From Atkinsonella hypoxylon (taxonomy: Eukaryota > Ascomycota > Sordariomycetes > Hypocreales > Clavicipitaceae), in the NCBI GenBank assembly GCA_000729835.1, contig JFHB01000118.1:30228-94227 (forward strand): a stretch of DNA of 64,000 bases, written 5' to 3'. Made by a program: the position numbers and the translations under genes. Under the pieces are notes generated by a model. The model had not been told where the DNA came from. It saw only the letters and a list, made by a program, of their open reading frames with translations, and did no database searches. Numbering within the stretch: the first letter of the stretch is position 1; every line of letters starts with the position of its first letter. Below are positions 50,335 through 61,005 of this stretch, piece after piece.

Positions 50335-53300
50335 ATAGCACTAAAAGGAATAGGTAAGGGAAAGAGCATAAGCCCTAAACGGGGTAGTGGTTCTAGTACA
50401 CTAGCTACAGCTGCTACTAGCTTTCCTAGTCCAGTAAGGTCCCCCCCTCAGCTAGTAGATTCCTCTTCTAATAAAGAAGATTATACAGCTAAGAAGGCTC
50501 TAAAAGAAGCTAGATTAGCTTCTAAAAGAGTAGTGTAAGTCTATAATGTATAAGCTAACCTAAAAGCTTAAATAGATAAGCAACAAGAGACTCTAAATAG
50601 ATTCATTAGGCATAGTAAAGCAAAATAAAGCTAAAATAAAGATAATATAGCTGATTTACTAAGTAAATTAGATACTATAATTACATCTATAGGTAATCTC
50701 TCTATAGGGTCTCCTAAAGCAGATCCTATTACTTCTAAGACTTCTAAAGTCTCTTTTAAAGTCCCTAAACCTTCTAGTTCCTCTAATAGTGCTACTTTTC
50801 TGCCTGCTTTTAATAAAGGCACTATAAAAGAGTTAAATAAGAAAGTCCACTCTATTCTAGAGGCTGCTAAGCTAAAAGGCCCTAAAAATTTTAAACAGTA
50901 GAAGCAAGCTTTAACTATTTAATTTAGAGCACTAGGATTCCCTTAATTTATTAATAATCCTAGTATAGCTAGTACTTTAGTAGATTTAGAATAAGCTATT
51001 ATCCTTATAATTATAAGAGATAGTTGCTAATCTAGACCTTAAGCTGCTATAAGCTAGCATAAGTCCCCTGTAGATGCCTATAACGTTCTAGTTAGGCAGT
51101 ATTTGCAGAGTGCTAAAATACAATATAGTACGCTATATGCTAGTTATTACAACTTATCGTTTTTGAACTATAAGGGATCTCTAGAGGCCTTTAATGCTAA
51201 ATTTAATAATTTACTAGCTAGATTACAGCTCTGTAGTGTAGCTATTGATTCTATTGACTAGGTAAATTATTATATTAATGCTTTAAAGAAGACCTTCCCT
51301 AGCTAGGCTAAAAGGCAGCGATATTCTATTAGAGCTGCTAGAGCATAAGGTTTATCTATAAAAATGCTGAATTTACAGTTCCTTATAGCTGATTTATTAG
51401 AAGAACAAAGAGATAAAAGCTCCTCTATATCTAAAGCTCTTAGTTATAAAGCTTCTAACTCTAATAGTTCTAATAATAATAAGGCTAATTAAGGAAAGAA
51501 TTCTCTTAATTAGAAGAAGAATTCTAACGATTCTAATTCTAACGATTCTAATGCCTCTAAAGATAAAGATATAGATAAAGCCTCTAAGAATAAGAAGAAG
51601 TAGAAGGGCCGAAGAAGAAGTAATAAAAACTCTAGGAATAAGGATAGAGAAGCTGCTTTTGCTATAGGTTGTTATAACCTATCCACTAGCAACTAGGATA
51701 CTATAGATTCCGATAGTGAATCTAGCAGTTCTAGTAGTAATAATTCTTACGATTTAGATACAGAATCCACTACTAGTGATACTAGTACTACTAGTAATAA
51801 TACCCCTTCTTTTAACTATTCCAATAGAATAATTAAAAACTCCTTACTATACAATATAGGTTCTACCTGTTATATAGTTAACAATAAGGCATTTTTTAGG
51901 ACTTTTAAGCCTATAAAAAAGGGTAAAACTGCGCCTATTGCTACTAAAGGAGGTCCTATTTATCCTAAAGGACAGGGAACTGCTGTATTCTAGGTACTAG
52001 TTAGTATAAATCTAGCTAAATACAGGCCTTTAGCTCTAAAGGATACTCTATATTGCCTAGGTTTAGATACTAACCTAATTAGTGGTCTAAAGCACTATTT
52101 AATAGGGGGCACTCTCCTTAGAAATTAGCTATTTCTAGCTAATAGAAGCTGCTATAGGCTTCTAAATCCCAAAAAGTATGGTTTCTTCTTACAGCTTAAG
52201 GGGCAAGAGACCCCTAGAGTGTGTAAAAACCACGCTAATCTCTCTTATATAGGATTTCTAGCTAGCAATAGTTATAATAGCGGTTATAATGCTAGTTATT
52301 CTATAGAGGTTTAAATCCCTTAACAGCCTAGTTTTAATCTAGAGGAATATAGCTAAATCGAGGAATTATCTAATTTTGAAGAAGATAATACCAATAACGA
52401 TACTATAGAGCTATTAGCCCTAGTTCCTAAACGAGCTCCTAGTTAGATTCCTTCTAATAATAGGGATTTAGAAGGTCTAAATCCTGAGTTGCTAGATATT
52501 AGAGGAAGTAGCCGTCTAGATCCCTTAAATAAGGCCTGTGGTTCTTAAGAGATCTAGTAAGATAGAGAGCAATAGGAAGCTAGCTCTAATAATAATTCTA
52601 GTAACCCTATAGCTTCTTCTTCCTATAAGAAGCTCCTAGAATTAGCTGCTACTTAGCACGTTAGATTAGGGCATATAGGACTCCCTTTACTAAAGAAGAC
52701 TGCTTCTATTACTAAAGGAATTCCTAATTTTTCGAAAATTAAGGAAAAGGATTTTAACTGCCTAGCTTGCAATTAAGCTAAAGCTGTTAGAAGATCTAGT
52801 AAGTATGCTATTCCTAACCCCCCTAGATGTTTAGATATTATAGAGGGAGATACTGTTAAAATAGAGCCTATACTGCACAATAAGAGGCCTCTAGTTCTTT
52901 TTCTAATTAATAGAAAATTACAGTATAAGTAGTCTTTTAATCTAGCTAATAAAGAGGGTTCTACTCTTTATAGCTATATTAGAAGCTTCTTTAAGGAATT
53001 AAAAAACCAGTATAACTGCTACCCTAAACACCTTTATTTTAATAGTAGTATAGAAATTAATACTAGGTTGCAAGCTTAGCTATCTTCTAAGGGTATTTGC
53101 TTTAGCACCTCTTGCCCCTATATTTACAAACAGAATAGGCTAATAGAGAGAGCTATAAGAGTACTTCTAGACCGTTTACGTGCTACCCTATAGTGGTCAC
53201 AATTACCTCTATATCTATAGTTTTACATCCTTCCTGCTATAGTAGATTTAGTTAATACTACTGCAAATAGTACTAAACCACTAAGTTCTAAACAGCTATA

Positions 53301-55677
53301 TTTAGCTGATTTAGAGCCTTCTAAGACCTATAAGCCTAATTTTTCCAAAATTAGAGCTATAGGCTCCTATTGTAAAGTTCTAATCCTATTAGAATAGAGA
53401 TCTAGGTTGCAGAAGCTAGCTAAAAGAACTATTCCTAGTAGACTTTTAGCTACGCTAGGTTCTAATGTATATTTAATATATATCCCCTCTAAACAAGCTG
53501 TTATAAAGACTAGCTTTATTAAAATTATAGAAGGAATAGGTCCTATTTCACAGGGCATCCCTAAGGTTCCTATTAGTTCTATAGTGGATAATCCTTTAGA
53601 GAGAGAAATTAATAACTAGCAGCAATTAGAAGATAATTATACTCCTAAGTATCCTTATCCTAGTTATCTAGATGTACCGAATTATCCACTAGAACCTATA
53701 GAAAATCAAGCTCTTCTACTAAGCAACCCTATAGAAGCTATAGAGGCCCCTAAAGCCCCTATATCTATAGAGGCCCCTTAGGCTAATATAGAACCTATAG
53801 AAGCTAAAGCTAATGCTAATGCTATAGATTTAGATAGAGACATATTTTCCTTAATAAAGGATCTATGCTTTAAGGCTAGAACTAAAGCAGCTATTACTTC
53901 TAATAGTAATAAGGATAAACTTCCTAACACATAGAAGCAAGCCCTAAAAAGCTCTACTAAGCAGCATTAGATAGAAGCTACCTATAGCGAATTTAAGCAG
54001 CTATTAGCTGCTGGAACCTTTAAATTTATAGGGAAAGACTAAGTACCTAAGGGCTAAAGAGTTCTAAAGAATAGGCTTGTCTATAGGCTAAAAAAGGATA
54101 AAGAAAATAATCCTATAAAATATAAGGCCTGCCTTATTGCTAAGGGATTTATGCAAATAGAAGGTTAAGACTATCTAGAGACCTTTACTGCAACTAGTAT
54201 TCCTCCTAGCTAGCGTATATTATTAGCTCTTGCAGCTTTTAATAACTGGGAAGTTGAGTAAATCGATTTTATAGGAGCGTTTTTAAATAGTAAGCTAAAA
54301 GAAGCTATTTATATAGAAATCCTAGATAGATTCGTTAAATTTGTAGAGCAAGCATCGCTATTAGTAGCTAAGCTACTAAAAAGCTGTAATTACAAGCTCT
54401 CTAAAGAGCAAGTAATTAAGCTAGAAAAATCCCTCTATAGTCTAAAGCAAAGTCCTAGAGAATAGCAGCAAATTCTAACAGAATTACTTCAAAAGCATAG
54501 ATTTAAACCTCTTATATTAGACCCAGCAGTCTTTTATAACCTAGCTACATCTATATATATTGCTACTTATATAGATAACTATCTTCTAATTAGTCTAAAT
54601 CTAAGCTATATCAACAAGCTAAAGAAGCTATTACATAAAGCTTATCCAATAGAAGATAGGGGACCAGCAGAATTCTTTCTAGGTGTATAAATCACCTGTA
54701 ATAGGTCTAAAAGGTCTATTAAAATCCACTAATCTTAATATATCCTTAAAGCCCTAGAAAGATTCAAAATGCTACATACTAAGCTAGCTTCTATCCCTAT
54801 ACAGCTAGGAATTCTAAAGCAACTAGTTACAAAACTTCTCTTAAAATCCAATTATAAGCTTTATTAGAGCATAATAGGCACTATAATGTACCTAATGTTG
54901 CTAACTAGGGCTAATATTGCCTTTTCCGTTTAGTGGTTATTAACCTTTCTAGCTAAGCCCTATATAGAGCACCTAAATGCCTCTAAGCACCTCCTAAGGT
55001 ACTTAAGTAGTACTAGAAGCTTTACTATTATTTATAAGCGTTCTAGTCTACACTCTTTAGCAGGGTCTTTCTCTAAAAAGTCTTCTAAAGCTTCTAATAG
55101 TTCTATTAGTTGTAAAGAAGTACTTAAGACCCTTCTTAGTTATTGCAATAGCGATTTTACTGGTAATAAAGTCTCTTCTAAATCAACCTATACTTATCTA
55201 TATAAGCTAGCTAGTGGACCTATTAGCTAGAAATTAAAGAAAGCTAGTACTATTGCTCTTTCTACATTAGAAGCAGAATCTAATGCATTATCTAAAGCTA
55301 TAAGGGAATTAGAGTAGCTCTACAGCCTTTTTAAGGAGATAAAGCTGCCTTTAACCCCTTCTATTCCTATTAGGTGTAATAATCAAGGCGCTATAGTTAC
55401 TGCTTACAACCTAACGTTGTATAGTAGAACTAAGTACACCCTTTTGAAGTTTAACTACATTAGGGAAAAGATTCGTAAAGGTATAGCTAAGGTTAGTTAT
55501 ATTAATACGAATTAGATGCTAGCAGATAGCCTAACTAAGCCTCTTGCTATTTAAAAGCATTAACAATTCATTAAGTTACTAGAGCTTTCTAGCTAGCTTA
55601 TAAAAGCAATAAAAACACTTAAAAAATCGAAAAGCAATGAAAAACAGTTAAAAATCGAAAACAACAAAAACAATTAA
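50335..55677 (+). pseudogene. gag-pol: Copia-1 gag-pol relict, one continuous frame
   Basis: The frame starts at ATA (50335, presumed former ATG) and stays in register to about 55677, roughly 1,780 codons. Gag covers about 50335-51640. The protease box at 51853 reads NIGST, with Asn in place of the catalytic Asp. The HHCC zinc motif is at 52657-52674 (H, H) and 52759-52770 (C, C). Integrase spans about 52830-53260, with one catalytic Asp now Asn. RT spans about 54170-54770; its catalytic box at 54568-54579 reads YIDN. RNase H lies at about 55140-55560 and keeps DSLTKPLA. All stops are TAA/TAG at Gln or Trp positions. The true terminator is uncertain because CAA-to-TAA changes hide it. Confidence 0.9.
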
Positions 55678-55845
55678 CAACAACTAGTTATATTCAACTA
55701 TAACTACCCTAGAATTGCTGGAATTAGTTATGTTATTTAGTTTTGTTATTAGTACTGTATTTCGTTAGTTAATTCTAACTTAGATATCCTTTAAAGGAGC
55801 TAAGTTGCTTGTAGAACTAGTTACTTCTTACATTTCTAGAGGGAG

Positions 55846-56549
55846 TGTTAAAAATAAGTTACCCTGTATAGCCTATTTTTATGCTTGCTAGTTGCCTGTT
55901 AGTTGCTCTATTACGTAACCCTAACTAGGTCTTGTTACGTTAATTTTCAGTAGAGATATCGCTGTTACTAGATGTAAAACATCTAGAATTAACTAAGGCA
56001 AAGTTGCCTAACCTATAGTTAACTTTAACAGCGATTTTCTCTACAACTAGCAATAGTAGAAATTTAAGAAGTATACCATTTAAAAGCTAAGAATTAGGGC
56101 TATCTAATAGTATAATTGTTAGATAGAGTTACTTATAAGGGTTGCTTGTTATTAGTGGAATTTGTTAAATTGTGCACATAGGCGTCTTGTTTATATAGCC
56201 GTAAGTCGATTTTTTTGTTTTTATATAGTAAATCTTTTTGCGGAAATTATAAAGTAGCCTACAAGCCCCTTCTAGCGACTACAGCCCGCTAATATAGTTA
56301 GAGGGTCTATAAGGGACTGGAAAGATTTAAGATCCTACCCTTACTAAGTTCGTTACAGCGCTCTCAATATAAAGATACCACTATTACAGTTATCTATTGC
56401 CTCTACGTGATCTATACTATACACTACAGCTTGATTTAGGCCGCTGCTGCTTCCACTACGTAATAATTGCTAGGAGCAATTACAGGTGCTAAATATAAGA
56501 GACCACTACCCTCTTCTATCTAGTCCTGTAATCCCTATTATTTTCAATA
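55846..56549 (+). repeat. 3' LTR of full-length copia-1 (L6)
   Basis: It is 704 bp, the same length as the 5' LTR, preceded by a purine run (AGAGGGAG) that is the likely polypurine tract. It ends TTTTCAATA before the AGCCT duplication. The E-box is mutated to ACGTAA. Confidence 0.9.
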
Positions 56550-56554
56550 AGCCT

Positions 56555-56921
56555 AGAGCTTTTAGGTAATTGCTATTTACTAGGCCTAAAAGCTCTATTT
56601 ATTTCTATTGTAAGGGTTTACTATAGGTAGAAGCTTCTATTTAGGTTCCTCTAGCTGCTAGCCTACTGCAGCTTAAAGCTGCTTCTCTTTCTATATATAG
56701 TCTATTATAAAGCGTTATAGTTCCTTTATCTATAGAGATTAGCTCTTAACTAATTCGTAAAGCGCTGCAATTTCTACTGCTTCTTAGCTAATTCCTGCTG
56801 TATTTTCCCCTACCTCTCTATAGAGGTTAAAAGGGTGCTTAAGCTAGCTAGCTAGGCCCTTATTGCTATAACTAAATAATATTGTTCTCGCTAGTGTTCT
56901 ATCTATAGAATAATTATAGTA
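56555..56921 (-). other. Element C leader or start of gag
   Basis: Internal DNA of element C between its 5' LTR (right) and the copia-1 insertion. By position it should hold the primer-binding site, the leader and perhaps the gag start on the minus strand. I see no clear start codon, as expected if ATG mutated to ATA. Confidence 0.45.
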
Positions 56922-57243
56922 TATAATAGACTAGCTTAGTAGCTGCTGCTAACTAGCGTTTATAATAAGAACTATAATTATAGAGAGAAAAGAGAAAGAG
57001 AGAAGGGACTAGAAGCCTCTCTATACCTCTATACTATATATCTAGAGGTAGGTCCCTCCCCTTAGAAGCCCCCTTTAGTATATACTCTATAGCTAAGGTC
57101 CTTTCTCTAAGGCCTAGTGAAGTCTAGCTAACCCCTAGTTAAATGCGGTCCGCTTCTATCCCTTTACCTATATAGATTACTGTCCCTTTCCTGCTGTCCT
57201 CCCTCTACTGAAAGACCCAAGCCTAAGGCTCGAGTCTATAACA
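56922..57243 (-). repeat. 5' LTR of element C (322 bp)
   Basis: The partner of 29096-29417, same length and direct orientation, followed by ATCCC. The segment 57100-57243 keeps CpG (for example GCGGTCCGC), while its left part is AT-converted. Confidence 0.85.
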
Positions 57244-57248
57244 ATCCC

Positions 57249-57400
57249 TTCCTTTAGTACACTTTACTGCTTATGTTAGCTGCTAAGGGTTTTAGCTAAT
57301 AGTATTATATCTCTTCTTACTAAACCTAGCTAATCTATAGTTAGTTGTACTAATCTCTTTAGTTATACTAAAGACTTCTAGTTAAGCAACTACTAATTAA
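57249..57400. other. Right flank of element C, unassigned
   Basis: Resumes the DNA interrupted at 29090. AT-rich, without features I can support. The copia-2 LTR starts at 57401. Confidence 0.4.
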
Positions 57401-58416
57401 TGTTAGTAGACTAAGGGTCTTATTTATACTCCTTTAAGTTAGCTCTATAACTAGTTTACTAGTGCACTAGTATTTACATTAAAGAGGTTTAAATTTAGTT
57501 ATTTAGGAGTTATATCTAACTAGTAAAAGAGGCTACATTATATACCCTATTAGATGCCTTATATACCTTAGGTATAGTGTTGTGTTAAGGGGGAATTAAG
57601 GGGTATTAGTGTTAAAAATAAGCTACCCTGTGTAGCCTATTTTTATGCCTACTAGTTGCTCTATCACGTGACCCTTATTAAGTCTTGTTACGTTGATTTT
57701 TGGTAGAGATATCGCTGTTACTAGATGCAAAACATCTAGAATCGACTAAGGCAAAGTTGCCTAACCTATAGTTAACTTTAACAGCGATTTTCTCTACAAC
57801 TAGCGATAGTAGAAATTTAAGAAGTATACTATTCGAAAGCTAAGAATTAGGGCTATTTAATAGTATAATTGTTGGATAGAGTTGCTTATAAGGGTTGCTT
57901 ATTATTAGTGGAATTTGTTAAATTATACACGTAGGCATCTTGTTTATATAGCTGTAAGTCGATTTTTTTGTTTTTATATAGTAAATATTTTTGCGGAAAT
58001 TATAAAGTAGCCTATAAGTCCCTTCTAGCGACTACAGCCTGCCGATATAGTTAGTAGGTCTATAAGGGACTAGAAAGATTTGAGATCCTACCCTCACTTG
58101 TTCGTTACAGCGCTCTTAATATAAGATACCACTATTATTATAGTTATCTACTGCCTCTACGTGATCTATACTATACACTACAGCTTGATTTAGGCCGCTG
58201 CTGCTTCCACTACGTAATAATTGCTAGGAGCAATTACAGGTGCTAAATCTAAGAGACCACTACTCTCTTAGATATCTAGTCCTGTAATCCCTATTATTTT
58301 CAATAATTAGCAACCCTAATGTAAGTGGAGACTAATGTGCAGATGCAACCAATTAGCGGTTGTATCTACCTACGCAGGTGCCGGAATCGCACAATAGAGT
58401 TATAACGATTCCAACA
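57401..58416 (-). repeat. Copia-2 LTR, split by a copia-1 solo LTR
   Basis: An inverted second copy of 27318-27632. On the plus strand it starts TGTTAGTAGACTAAGGG and ends GATTCCAACA. It is interrupted at ATTAG by the 696-bp copia-1 LTR. The right part (58311-58416) is much less mutated than the left copy in the window. No copia-2 internal DNA adjoins, so it is a solo or truncated LTR. Confidence 0.82.
57610..58305 (+). repeat. Copia-1 solo LTR with ATTAG duplication
   Basis: Begins TGTTAAAAATAAGC and ends TTTTCAATA, with ATTAG at 57605-57609 and 58306-58310. The uninterrupted target is present at about 27412-27435 in the other copia-2 LTR with a single ATTAG, which proves the duplication. 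It belongs to the short variant with TATCTAAGAG. Confidence 0.93.
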
Positions 58417-59583
58417 GTACTAATAGAGTTATAATAGTTCTATATATAATAGCAGTAAATAAGCTTAGTCTTATAAATAAATATATAGTTATTAAAAAAG
58501 CTAAAACTATAGGCTTTAACCTTAGCTACCTCTAGGAAAATACTATAAAGTGTTTTATCTTAAAATATTACTTATAAATAACTAGTAGTAGAATTTCTAT
58601 TCTAAAGGAGCTTAATACCTAGAAATTTACCTTAAGTAATTATAATTAAGTAATTAAATAGTTAATAGAGGTTAATAGATAAATACTTATATAACTTTAG
58701 AAGATTTAATTTATTGCTACTGTTTAGTTTAATAGTAATTCTATTATCTATAATAGAACTATTAAAGCAGTAATAGCAATAAGGGAATAGCGTTTATATT
58801 CTCTAATGTAGATAAGTAAGCCTAGCTAGGCTTTTATATATTATAAGCTACTCTCTTTTATATAAAAGAAGTCTTTAATTGTAACGTTTAAGGTACTGCT
58901 ATAGCCTATAGTTAATTTATAAAGCTCTTTATTATTACTACTACTAAATAATTTAGAGGTTTTTACTAGAATTTCTAGTATACTATAAGATCTTATATAA
59001 GAAGATTAAATAGAATCTTATAGTAAGAACTAACTTCTACAATAATTAAGGGACTTAAAGTATTAGCTACTATCTTTATATTTTATAGAATTATTAGTAT
59101 AAGAGTAGAAATCTAGGTAAAGGGATAAAGAAGTTATAAAAGCAGCAAAATAAACGCTTAAAGCTAAAGAATACTACACTATAAAGGATTAAATAAAAGC
59201 ATTAGCTTAAAGATATATTGCTAAATAGCCTATAATAGCCTATAATCCTATTACTAATATAAACCTTAGTGTTATACTACTAGCTCTCTTATATTTTAGC
59301 GCTTAGTAAGAGATAATTAAGGTAAATAAGAGGCACTAATTAATTATATCTAAAGCAACTAAGTAAAGTATAAATCGCTAAAAAAGAGTTATTTATTATA
59401 AAGGAAAACGTTTAGCTATAAGAACACTATTGCTAATAAGAAGAACGCTACTATATACACTAAAGACGCTAAAGCTATTATAAAAGATAAGGGGATTAGG
59501 ACTTTAGGATTAAAGGAATTAGCTAAAGGGTTAAGTTACTTATAAGTCTTACTTTATAAGCTTATTTATAACTAAGGAGGTAT
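58417..59583 (+). mobile_element. Gypsy A copy 3, 3' fragment
   Basis: Inverted relative to copy 2 and similar to 10172 to about 11330. It is the last 1.1 kb before the 3' LTR. It begins abruptly at the copia-2 LTR. No protein motif is recognised. A purine-rich run (AAGGAGG, about 59575) precedes the LTR and may be the polypurine tract. Confidence 0.78.
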
Positions 59584-60066
59584 TGTGTTGCAGCAGAGTT
59601 ACTCCCTTACGTTCTTATATTAGCTTTATAGGGGATACTATATGTAGATTTTCCTTATAAGAGTATATATTGCCTTAGTATATAGAATAGTCTTTAGGTA
59701 AGGAAGTGCGTAAGTAGCTTTTGCTAGCTCTTTTTAGCCTTTATTTCTTTTAATTAATTAATATCTTTTAGCCTATTTTAATTTACATTACTTAATGCTT
59801 AAGAAATCTTATTTTACTACTTTTAACACTTATCTTAACACTTTAATATATTTAGCTCCTTTTTGCGTATATATATCTTTTAAGCTATAACTAATATTTT
59901 ATTTCTACCTTTTTAGATTATTTAATCTTCTTACCTACTATTGTTTAATAGTATATACAGTTAAATATCTCGCTCTTTACCAATTCTCTTCGATCTTAAC
60001 GTACGCTGCATTGCTACCTACTTTAGTATAGGCTGTATAGTCATTTAGGGATTTGGTTTTGAGGCA
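59584..60066 (+). repeat. 3' LTR of gypsy A copy 3 (483 bp)
   Basis: In the opposite orientation to the other three gypsy A LTRs. Its inner (left) half is AT-converted. Its outer (right) half keeps CpG and CpA (TCGATC, ACGTACG-like). It ends TTTTGAGGCA. Confidence 0.85.
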
Positions 60067-60099
60067 ATAAAATAGCTAATTGTTTTGTAATAGTTACTA

Positions 60100-60400
60100 A
60101 CTGTTTTAACTATTTATTGTTAGATGCTGTTAAGAGCCTTCTTCTAGTTGTAATAGTTCTAGAGCTTTATTTAATATTGTATATAAAGGAACTATAGAAG
60201 AGAGAATTTATGCTTATTTAAATCCCCTACTATAGTTACCTTTTTGTTAATATCCTTTAGAATTAGCTTTTATAGTTTAGTTAGCTCTTCTTTATTGTTG
60301 TTTTCTAGATCTAAGTAGATCTAGACTCCTTTATTAGTTGCGTATTTTTTAATAACTAAAATCTAATAATTCTAGTCTCTTACTGTATAAAGTTAGTATT
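60100..60400 (-). pseudogene. LINE (Tad1-type) endonuclease relict
   Basis: The minus strand holds a stretch reading DLENNNKEELTKL, then KDINKKVTIVGDLNKH, around 60320-60220. It matches the motif (GDFNxHH) of the exonuclease-endonuclease-phosphatase domain found in non-LTR retrotransposons, with D/N and F/L changes. It is short and stop-broken. Without the RT, assignment to the Tad group is a guess from the fungal context. Confidence 0.55.
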
Positions 60401-60790
60401 AAGCTATTAATCTAAGCTCTATAGTGGAATCTATAGTGTAAATCCAGTAGATAAATTAATAAAGATTCTATAGTAGAAATCCGTTTTATAATTAGTGTTA
60501 AATTTAGCGTAGAATTCGTTGTTGAATTTAGTGTAGATTTTAAGAGCAAAATTAATGTTGTACTTTATTGTTAGATTTAAAACTAATGCTAAAAGAAAAT
60601 CAAGAAGTTAAATCGTAGGAAATATTCTGTTTTTAAAGGCGAATTTAGAATAGAAATCGGATTTTGAATTAGTACGAAATTTATAGCGAAAATTGGGGCG
60701 CTTTTAGTAGTGTAACTGCTTAACTCGTTATTAAATTGTTGCAAGTGTTATCTCTTTAAAAGGGGTTAATAACTAACTCCTTATGCTAAC
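60401..60790. other. Unassigned stretch with weak degenerate repeats
   Basis: Phrases like GTGTTAAATTTAGCGTAG recur loosely at 60500-60580, suggesting an old tandem array. CpG occurs more often than in neighbouring TE bodies. No coding signal. Confidence 0.4.
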
Positions 60791-60793
60791 CCT

Positions 60794-60813
60794 CTAGGGT
60801 TAGGGTTAGGGTC
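60794..60813 (+). repeat. Short interstitial telomere-like tract
   Basis: CTAGGG followed by two exact TTAGGG units (60800-60811) and then TCAGG. TTAGGG is the telomere repeat of most filamentous ascomycetes. Only about three units are present. Confidence 0.55.
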
Positions 60814-60848
60814 AGGATTGATATTACGTAATTAATACTAAAGAGATT

Positions 60849-60932
60849 GTTATTGTAGTAGATAATGAGAAAGGATGTTATTGTAGTAAATAACAAGAAA
60901 AGATGTTATTGTAGTAGATAACAAGAAGATTA
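60849..60932 (+). repeat. Minisatellite, three copies of a 28-bp unit
   Basis: Three tandem units each begin GTTATTGTAGTA and end AAGGAT, AAAGAT or AAGATT. The differences are mostly G/A and T/C. The array sits 40 bp after the telomere-like tract. Confidence 0.8.
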
Positions 60933-60965
60933 CGTAGTGTGGTAAGAGGCACGTAACTACGTAAT
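60929..60965. repeat. Inverted repeat, 9-bp perfect arms
   Basis: ATTACGTAG (60929-60937) and CTACGTAAT (60957-60965) with a 19-base spacer. It directly follows the minisatellite. Role unknown. Confidence 0.6.
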
Positions 60966-61005
60966 AAAAAGAGTGTTATTAAAGATACTAGGTATCTATA
61001 ATAAC

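Larger units (their letters stand above)
48669..56549 (+). mobile_element. Full-length copia-1 with AGCCT target duplication (7.9 kb)
   Basis: Two 704-bp LTRs (48669-49372 and 55846-56549), a leader, one gag-pol frame and a polypurine run. The 5-bp duplication AGCCT lies at 48664-48668 and 56550-56554. It inserted into the gag region of element C. The internal order gag-protease-integrase-RT-RNase H is that of Ty1/copia. It is inactive because of many in-frame TAA/TAG stops. Confidence 0.93.
29096..57243 (-). mobile_element. Element C, LTR retrotransposon split by two nested insertions
   Basis: LTRs of exactly 322 bp at 29096-29417 and 56922-57243 are in direct orientation. They are flanked by the same 5-bp target duplication, ATCCC (29091-29095 and 57244-57248). 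The element's own DNA is 29418-32338, 47679-48668 and 56555-56921, about 4.3 kb in all. The rest is later copia-1 insertions. Coding is on the minus strand, so the right LTR is the 5' LTR. A gag is clear at 47679-48663. I could not find RT or integrase, so it may be a gag-only, non-autonomous element or have a pol too decayed to read. Confidence 0.78.

Noticed and set aside
60849..60932. CRISPR-like array
   Set aside because: The three units are directly adjacent without spacers, and the organism is a eukaryote.
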